Part shown: piece after piece, positions 56,311-64,000 of the stretch
Position numbering within the stretch: the stretch's first letter is position 1
How the letters are laid out: each line of letters starts with the position of its first letter
Assembly (NCBI GenBank): GCA_933228675.1
Contig: OW121742.1
Location: 113,889,156 to 113,953,155, forward strand
From: Stomorhina lunata
Lineage: Eukaryota > Arthropoda > Insecta > Diptera > Rhiniidae
DNA: 64,000 bases
Direction of reading: 5' to 3'
The notes under the pieces: generated by a model
Database searches by the model: none
Seen by the model: the letters and a program-made list of their open reading frames with translations, nothing else
What the model was told of the DNA's origin: nothing
Translations under genes and position numbers: made by a program

Positions 56311-57850
56311 AGTATCCCTTTGTGGGATACAGAAGAGTTTTACAGAAGATAAGTCTTGATATAATCAAGAACTGGACAGTAACTGAGGAAGTGAGTACCA
56401 GTTTTAGAGTTTATTTAAATGCTGACGTAGCCTTTTTTGGAAGTACTGCCAGAGTTTTAACTGTCCTCTTTTTAGCTAAAGAAGTAAGCGTTTCAACAAA
56501 CTTGTAGCCAAAATGCTTCAAATTCCCAACGGTGGATCGTCAATGCAAAAATGCTTTTCTTTCTGGAGTCATATGCTTAGGGGTATGTTCATAAGAAGAA
56601 TGGGGGCTGTTTTGGAGTTTCCTTTGTGCTTGGAAGAAGACTGTAGATGATATGGCTAGCGGAAGAATTAGTCTCAACTCAGAGATGAATGTTCAGAAAA
56701 GGAAAAAGAGTTATCGTGATGATAAGTCCTGATATAAGCAAGGGCTGGACAGTAACTGAGGAAGTGAGTTTCCATTTTGGCGATTCTTTGTACGCTATTG
56801 AGGACTTATTCGGTAGTTCATTACTATTTTTAGCCACAGGAGTAGGGGTTTCCATTTTAGAGGAAGTTCAGCCCTATTTTTAGCTGCACGATTGAAGGTT
56901 TCAGCAGACTTCAAACTTCTTTCGGTGGCGTACCGATGCAAAAATACCTTTCTGGCTGGAGTCATCTGCTTAGGCGAATGTTCAGAAGAAGAAGCACTGA
57001 TTTGGAGTTTTCTTTGTACTTGGAAGAAAACTCTTCAGAGAGGAAGAATTAATCTCAACTCTAGAACTTCTGCAATCAGAAGTAGGAAGGGAACCTGAAG
57101 TGGTGTTTGCAGTTCTCTTTTGCGCAGATCGAATTGGATCTAACACAGAAAGTTTGGCCAATGCAGCTGTAGAAGTATCTGAAGTAAAAGCACTTTATTC
57201 AGAGGGCCTTCATCCAGCATATCTTCCTTGTACTTGGAAGAGGACTTGTCAGAGAGGAAGAATTAGTCTTAACTCTTCAACTCCTGGAGTGGGAAGAAGG
57301 AAGGGAACCTGAACAAATTTTCGTGACTTGCACAAGTTTTCATGACTTGTGCAATGCAGCTTCAGAAGTATTTGGTACAAAGGCACTTCCTTTGTTTTTC
57401 ATAGATTTTTGAGGCAATTGGTCTTGACTAAGGCTGGTTTAGTCAGGTGCTTCCACCAAACCAACCTTGGCAACAGTAACTAGCAGGCTAGTTTGGATAG
57501 AGGCTTCCAAAAAAAATACTACTTCGGAGAAGACGAATTAGTCTTAACTCTTCAATTCCTGGAGTGAGATGCACGAAGATAATCCGAACTTGTTTTCTAG
57601 GTTCGCTTTTGCATAGATCGCACTGGATTTGAAATAAGGACTTGGTCAATGCAGCTTTAGAAGTATTTGGAGCGAAGGAACTACCTTCGTTTTCTCATCT
57701 TTCTCCCATAGATTTTAGAGGCAATTGATCTAAAGCCTGGCAACTTCCTATATTTTGAGCAAATTCTTGAACTCCGGTAGTGATATGCAGGATGGAAACC
57801 CGAACATGTGTTCGAAGTTCACATTGGATTTGAAACAGGTAATTTAATCA
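56310..57850 (+). repeat. Old degenerate tandem repeat (about 290-370 bp periods)
   Basis: GATAAGTCNTGATATAANC with CTGGACAGTAACTGAGGAAG recurs at 56,349 and 56,719. GATGCAAAAATACCTTTCTG-type blocks with GGAGTCAT and GCTTAGG recur at 56,545 and 56,935. TTGGAAGAGGACTTGTCAG and GAAGAATTAGTCTCAACTC blocks recur at 56,630, 57,020, 57,230 and 57,535. AGGAAGGGAACCTGAA occurs at 57,086 and 57,299. Short frames repeat GRISLNS but no frame stays open, so I treat it as decayed repeat rather than gene. Confidence 0.6.
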
Positions 57851-57989
57851 ATGCATATGGGTCTATCAGGTACGCAATTCTTGAACTCTTGAACTGTGCA
57901 AAGGAAGATTAGTGTATTTTCTTAAGATATTAAGAGCAAAAGGCGAAGTGGTATCATATACTTGTCTTATACTAAAGGGAATGCCAACC

Positions 57990-58760
57990 TCTGGAATTGA
58001 AACGCATACCAATGTGGGTTTGTTGCTGTCGAACGGACCTAAATCGAGGAGCAAAGATTCAAAACAGACATATCTTATCTGCAGATCAATATTGGCAGAA
58101 CTGGAGAGTTCTGCAAGATGGAAAAACAAGGCTTCCAAATATAAGAAACAGACCAATTGAGAAGATAAGTTGGATAGTTCATGGTAGAGCACTCCTCCTA
58201 AGTCTTTCTAAAATGGGTGATCCTTCCGGAGATAGAAATTGCACCATCTTGCCTAGATTAGCTTTAAAGCTCATATTGAAGGTCCAACTGGTTAGATTGT
58301 ACATTGCTTTTTCCTACCTTCTGTTTTAATGCAATAGAATTTGTGGGCTAAGTAAGTCATAATATAACAGACCTAACCTTCAATGGCAAAAGGAGAGGTT
58401 GCATTTTGTACCTGCTCCCAAATCAATGTGAACACTGCCAGTTGTCGGATATACGTAAATAATGTATCAATGATTCAAAACGGACAAATCTTATCTGGAA
58501 TTCAATACTGCCACAACTGAAGAGTTCTGCAAGATGAGAAACAAGGGTTCATCAGGCTGCCTAATATGGGAAACTGAAACCATTTAAGAAGAATGGTTGG
58601 ATAGTTCTTGTAAGAACACTTCACCTTCATCTTTTAGAAATGGGTTGCCCATCCGAAAATAGAAATAGTACTATCTTTCCTAGAATAGCCTTAAAGCTCC
58701 TATGGAACGATATAGAGTTTTTTCAAGGGAATTGCTTTGTTCTTCCAAAGCCCTACATAT
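57990..58760 (+). repeat. Diverged tandem duplication (about 420-bp offset)
   Basis: GATTCAAAACAGACATATCTT (58,049), AGAGTTCTGCAAGATG (58,105) and GATAAGTTGGATAGTTC (58,163), followed by CTTTAAAGCTC (58,262), recur in order at about 58,472, 58,522, 58,593 and 58,690. The copies are 70-80% similar by eye. No protein is recognised. Confidence 0.65.
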
Positions 58761-59400
58761 TTTCCACAATATGATTTAACTCTTTCAAATCCCTGTTCCC
58801 TCGCTTTTACCGCTTGCATTTTACCGCCGCATTTTGGGTGTAAAGAACATCAATTTTTTTAACAGTGTTGCCAATGTGATTAATTGTTAACTGAGATTAT
58901 ACCAAGTTTTCTACTCCATCTCCTTCCACTTTATCACTCCTTCTTCTTTTCGAAAACCCAAGCCATAGAACAGCCGCTTATATAAATATGAGTATGAGTT
59001 TTTAACTCCATACTTGTACCTCTACACTTTCCACTCTATTACAGTAGTTTTTCTTAATGATAACGAAAAACTGATTTAATATCTAAAGAATGACTTTACG
59101 GGGTTTAAAGCTGGAAATGGTAAAAAACGGAGGTGAAACAATAAAAAAGAAATAAGGTGTTGCACTAATTGCCGGCATTGTTGTGTTAAATTGAGATCAT
59201 TTTTCACACTTAAATGAAGTTTAATAGTAAAGTTTTAGACAATAATAATGGAAAATCTAATACGGTTGGGAAAATTAGTTCAGTTTTTTTTTTTATAAAT
59301 TAGAGCAATTTGTTCAAATGGAAAGGCATTTAGTTTAGAGAATTTGAGGTTTGAAGTTTAGTTTTATGTATTAAAATAAAGATTGAAATGAGCTGATTTA
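58761..59400. other. Intergenic, nothing recognised
   Basis: AT-rich DNA without credible features. Confidence 0.5.
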
Positions 59401-60010
59401 GTTTAAGACAAATTTTTAAAGTTTTCGAATTCTGGAAGTTCATTCAAGACTTTTTTAAGAAAGGCTCCAAACTTTGTGACATCCGACTACTCTTCGGAAG
59501 GTTGACATTTTCGACGCTCGTTCAAGACCTCTTTAAAGGTGCACATCTTAGATGTTCGTTTAAGACCTATTTGAAAATTCTAGAACTCCCATTCTGGCCG
59601 CGAATTTCTAGCAGTACCATCCTGCTTCCGGGTGCTCAAAACATTGTTGCATCCGACTACCCTTTAGTTTTAAAGGTTGACTTCTTAGAAGATCTTTTAG
59701 GAAACGCTAAAGGTCGCATCATAGATGAAAGATGGGGCTACTAGCATTTCCCAACAGGTCTTATGCCCTCGTCTTCTCCTAAGTGTTTACGTAAAATAAA
59801 AAAATATAAAATCTCCCACGAGTTGAAGTAAGGTCATGCCAAAAACCAGAATCTTGACATCTTAGAAGATCGTTTCCAGAACTGTTTTGAAATGCTTAAA
59901 GACTCGTCCCCTCCACGTGTTCTCAAAACATTTTAGATATTAATTTATTGGCTTTGAAGGTTGACATCTTGGAACATTGTTTAAGATCTGTTTGGGAATA
60001 CTGAAAATTC
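59400..60010 (+). repeat. Degenerate repeat around GGTTGACATCTTNGA...GTTCAAGACCT
   Basis: AAGGTTGACATTTTCGACG (59,500), AAAGGTTGACTTCTTAGAAG (59,674) and GAAGGTTGACATCTTGGAAC (59,959), followed by TTNAAGACCTNTTT, mark recurring monomers with CATCCGACTAC between them. Decayed, with no long frame conserved across copies. Confidence 0.45.
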
Positions 60011-60039
60011 ATCCATCAAATCAAGTTAAATGGATTCCT

Positions 60040-62020
60040 TCGAGTTAAAGTGAGAGATCTCGGAGGAGATCTTATCCTGGCCCGGAGTTGAGATCGCAGC
60101 AATCGCATTTTCCGAGACAGATTCCTGCGAGATAGCTGCTGATGTCTAAGTGGCGTCGGTGGTGTTGGAGGAGTAAGGCCGATCCGTTTGAAACAAATCG
60201 GTAAGACTCAACTTTTTCACAGGAGCCAGAGACCTCGGAGGGGATCCCGTTTTGACTTGGCTCGGAGTTGAAATTACAGCGGTCACACTCTGCTTCTCAG
60301 AATCCGACAACCGCTGAGCCCTGAGTAGCTTCTGTGGAGCAGATGGGCTCAGAGTGATCTGTCTAACTTGACTCAACCCCTGAAGCCATAGATCTTGGAG
60401 GAGATCCCGATTGGGCCGGAACTACAGATGAACTAGAGTGACCCCATGTTCCGAATCCGACTTGATCGAGACGTTCACCAGGATCTGGGTGACTCCAGTG
60501 GTGTGATGTGAGTGGCGTGAGGTGCCATCACTCCCGTCATTTATAGTCTCTCCTGCTGTTGAGCATCCTCATAAATATCGCTAAGGGTCAGTTCGTCGCT
60601 CCTTGTTATGTCCCGTCTAACCCTGATACTGTAGTACAAAATTGTTCTATTCGGCGCAGATGGGGCCGGACCGATCTGTCTGACTTGACAGAATCACTGA
60701 AGCTAAAGACCGTAAGAAAATCCCAATTGGGATCTGCCGCAACTAGAGATAACACTGATGTCATATTTCGAATCCGACTCGATCGAGACGTCAGCCAGGA
60801 TCTGCCCTTTTCATATCCACTTAGTCCGTCATTAAGCCTCTTCTAATGAAATACGTCGTCATTCATGTCACTAAGAGTTAGTTTGTCATCCCTTCCTGCT
60901 ATGTTCTATCGAATCCTGAAACTTTCATATAAGGCTGTCTTATCTGGCGCAGATGGGGTCAGACCAATCTGTCTGACTTAAATCCACCCCTGAAGCCAAA
61001 GATCTTGGAGGAGATCCCGATTAGGATAGGCCGAATCTAGAGATAATAATGACCTCATGTTATAAATCCGACTCGATCGAGACATCAGCCAGAATCTGGG
61101 TATCTCTAGTGTTGCTAGATGAATCTAAATCATGCAAAAGCCCCTCCATATCCACTATGTCCATCATTAATAGTCTATCCTGTTGGATTACATCCTCATT
61201 CATGTTGTTCAGGGTAAGTTCATCTAGGTCGTCCCTTCCTGCTATGTTCCGTCAAACCCTGAAACTCTCGAATATGATTGTGCTATCTAGCGCAGATGGA
61301 GTCAGACTGATCTGTCTGACTCCACTTCACTACTGAAAGATCTTGGAGAAAGATCTTGGAGGGATTCCGATCGGGATCCGCCGGAACTAGAGATAACAGT
61401 GACCTCATGTTCCGAATGCGACCCGATCGAGATGTCCGCCAGGATCTGGGTAGTCATTTATAGTCTCTTCTGTTGGATAACGTCCTCAGTTGGTCTAGGT
61501 CGTCCCTCCCTGCTATGTTCCGTCGAACCCTCAAACTGTCATATAAGGTTGTCTTATACAGCGCAGATGGGGTTAGACTAATCTGTCTGACTTGACTCCA
61601 CCACTGAAGCCAAAGATCTTGGAGGAGATCCCGATCGAGATTGGCCGGAATAAGACGTAATAGTGACCTCATGTTCCGAATCCGATCGAGACATACGCCA
61701 GGATCTGGGTGGCCTTAGTGGTGTGAAATGAGTCTTGAACATTCAGAAGGCCTCCATCTCCACTAAGTCCGTCATTAATAGTCTCTTTTGTTGGAGTATA
61801 TCCTCATTATTGTCGCTTGGAGTCAGTTCGTCTAGGTTGTCCATTTCTGTTGTATCCCGTCTAACTCTGAAACTGTCATTCAAGGCTGTCCTATCCCATT
61901 TAGTTTTGTTTTTGTTTTTTGATTTGAATACATACGGGGGAAAATAATTCGCCCTCATATTGACGCAGGAATAACAGGACACTGGTGGAGGCGTTAAGTT
62001 ATCCGACCAGCGCACCGTTG
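60040..62020 (-). repeat. Degenerate tandem repeat of about 260-350 bp with protein-like minus-strand frame
   Basis: Anchors CGATCGAGACNTNNGCCAGGATCTG recur at about 60,468, 60,782, 61,075, 61,426 and 61,686, with GATCTTGGAGGAGATCCCGAT and GGCGCAGATGGGG-like blocks between them. On the minus strand the copies read, with frameshifts, SFRVRRDTTEMDNLDELTP, then EDILQQKRLLMTDLVEMEAF, then TQILADVSIESDSEHEV and QVRQISLTPSA. I do not recognise the family. It may be a decayed coding repeat or retroelement gag-like sequence. Confidence 0.6.
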
Positions 62021-64000
62021 AAACACTGTCTGGCGTTTACTCCCTACTGCGGACCGAAAAACCCTTTCAAGCACCCACTACTACCTGTTTCGTTTACGGG
62101 GGATATTTGTTTTAACACTTTCAAAATTTTTTCATATACCTATTTCAAACTCTTTTAATATTATTACAGACCCTTATATATCTTTTAGTACCAACTCCTC
62201 TCACTCATGACCTTAATTTCACTTTATATATTATATTTAAAATCCATTCAATTTATTTCCTTCTATTTTAATAAATTGCATCTCTGTTCGGTTTAGTATA
62301 AAAATAAATGGTAGTGCTATTAAAAACTTAGTCATGTGTAAATTTAATTCAAAACTTATTTTTAAAAACTAACAACAAAATAAAAAAAGGTGTTCGTCCT
62401 CAAACAATATTGACTTACGTGTGTGAGGTGGCACAAACGACTGAGTGACTGACTGAGTGCAAGAGGAAAGAAATTATTGATATCCCCAGGGTGTAATAAA
62501 AGTGAGACGTATACCCCCCAAAAAAAAGGAAAAGCAAACAAATAAACTCATGTATATAAGTATAGAGTATGAATACTCGTATATACCCAACGAGAAAAAT
62601 ATAAGGACTTATCCGATTCTTAACATAAGTAGCAAATTTCAATCGTTTGAATCAAAAACAGAAGAGATTTGACACTGGTTCGATCACATAAACTTTAGAT
62701 GATTGTGGCAAGTTTGATATTTTGGACTACTTACTTAAATTTCCTATATTTACAACCTGTTTAAGTTAAAGGTCAAGCATATTTTAGAATTTCATGCGCT
62801 TCGTTCTTGAGCGCATATTATCCAATTTCGTAGGATAAGCTTTGAAAGATTTTCCTTTACTTAGTCTTTCCATCGTTTGCCGTTTTTATTCTAATTTAAG
62901 CTTTTTCATGGTAATTATTTTTTCCAGAAGTGAGTTACAAGCCCGACGTCCTAACCCATATTGTTATCTTTCTTATGGGAGAACTCGCGGCACTTGTAAG
63001 CTAACTACATTAAGGGATATTAACGTAGTTCCCCGGGTGAAATCAAGAAGTGTTCAGCGTCCACAGTTGAGATATATATCCAAGTGTCACTGGGACTTTG
63101 GTCGGTTGACAAACATATTTCGATTGATCTTTGAGACTTTGAGAGACTCAGAATAAATTAGAGAGATCGGTTGAATGTTGTAGTCGTTACAATTTTCAGC
63201 CAATTTTAGAGCTGAATAACAACTTCGATCAACCAGTCGAACCTGATATAACAGTTACCTTGGACTGCGACTTCGATAAATTGTATCATTATTATAAAGT
63301 CCTCCTAATTGTTGAGGCTACGGAATCTATTATTCGATCGTACTCCAAATGTTATTTCCAAAGAGTTTCCTTCTAAACCGACTTCGATCATGCAATTGCG
63401 AATGCTATCTGATGATTCGATTTTAGGCTCTCTCGACTATAGTTATTTGTTATGAATGAAGCGATTGTGGCTGTTTGTTTCGGGTATAGGTGGGAATTAT
63501 GATCATTGATATTGGAAGTTCATTTGAACCTTAACTTGTTCCTGAAATTTCGTCGGGGAGACTCCTGCAACTGCGGATAGTTCTGGATTATTGTGATTTC
63601 GGTCTCGGACATCCAGTGGTTCAGAATATGATTGATTTAGTATTCAGAAGCAAATTATTGATATATTGTTGAGACTTCGGGGTCATAAACTGCTTGAAGG
63701 TTGATTCTTCATCTATAAGTTTCTTTGTCACCGACTTCGATCATAGGCAACTGCTGATGATTATTAATAGCGCCATTGACCGTTAGTTTCGGATGTAGAA
63801 ACTATAATTATTGTGATTTTGTCTTCTGACACACCTGGATGTTAAGAATACGATCGAAGTGCTATCTTCTTTAGAGACTTTGATCTATTAAGTATTTGGA
63901 AACAAATAATCGGGGTCATGAACTCCCAGCCTCCGACATTTGGATACGGCAAAATTTGATCTCAAGCAACTGCGATTGGTTGTTTTGGTGATATAGCGAC
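62021..64000. other. Intergenic with a very degenerate repeat at the right end
   Basis: 62,021-63,170 shows nothing recognised. From about 63,180, phrases such as CGACTTCGATCA (63,381, 63,730), GTTTCGGRTRTAG (63,478, 63,787) and ATTATTGTGATTT (63,589, 63,806) recur loosely. This suggests another old tandem repeat of roughly 310-350 bp, running to the window edge. Confidence 0.3.

Overview
The window looks like nuclear DNA of a dipteran fly, probably a calyptrate (blowfly- or housefly-like). It is very AT-rich and has short spliced introns. It carries cytosolic sulfotransferases of the Drosophila St type, a Drosophila-style polypeptide GalNAc-transferase, and relics of fly non-LTR retrotransposons. 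The family calls rest on reading the proteins, and the species guess is inference. No rRNA, tRNA or CRISPR array was seen.

Layout. 1-15.5 kb is almost entirely tandem arrays of 31-bp palindromic units, separated by about 1-kb AT-rich gaps at 2.5-3.6, 8.2-9.5 and 12.5-13.7 kb. 15.56-17.10 kb (minus strand) holds the catalytic and lectin exons of a GalNAc-transferase without its N-terminal membrane part. 17.26-26.8 kb is a 9.5-kb 31-bp array that reverses orientation at its middle, near 21,563. 27.7-46.3 kb is a cluster of four sulfotransferase genes: 27,713-31,353 (-), 34,486-36,214 (+), 39,194-40,995 (-) and 45,068-46,301 (-). All four rebuild to five exons with the same intron phases (2,0,1,2) and give proteins of 326, 330, 327 and 328 residues. 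Two opposed 12-bp minisatellites (28.4-30.8 and 31.8-33.4 kb) bracket the first two exons of the first gene, and further 31-bp arrays lie at 36.95-38.7 and 41.2-44.3 kb. 46.5-64 kb is repeat-rich intergenic DNA: a three-monomer higher-order repeat (48.1-50.3 kb), an RNase-H-bearing LINE relic (52.0-53.1 kb), a minus-strand LINE endonuclease relic with its 5' end repeated five times (53.1-54.8 kb), and several old degenerate tandem repeats.

How the genes work together. The sulfotransferases are predicted cytosolic enzymes that move sulfonate from PAPS to small acceptors. The GalNAc-transferase is predicted to start mucin-type O-glycosylation in the Golgi. They share a neighbourhood, with no sign of a shared pathway.

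The most unusual signal is the repeat architecture. About 40% of the window is built from 31-bp units in several sequence families that keep the same period and carry a dyad. Most of the arrays contain one or more orientation flips at palindrome centres. In one place the flip copied about 98 bp of unique flank, and in another the 3' end of a sulfotransferase gene was copied into the array. This suggests growth by fold-back or template-switching replication, though assembly artefact must be excluded.
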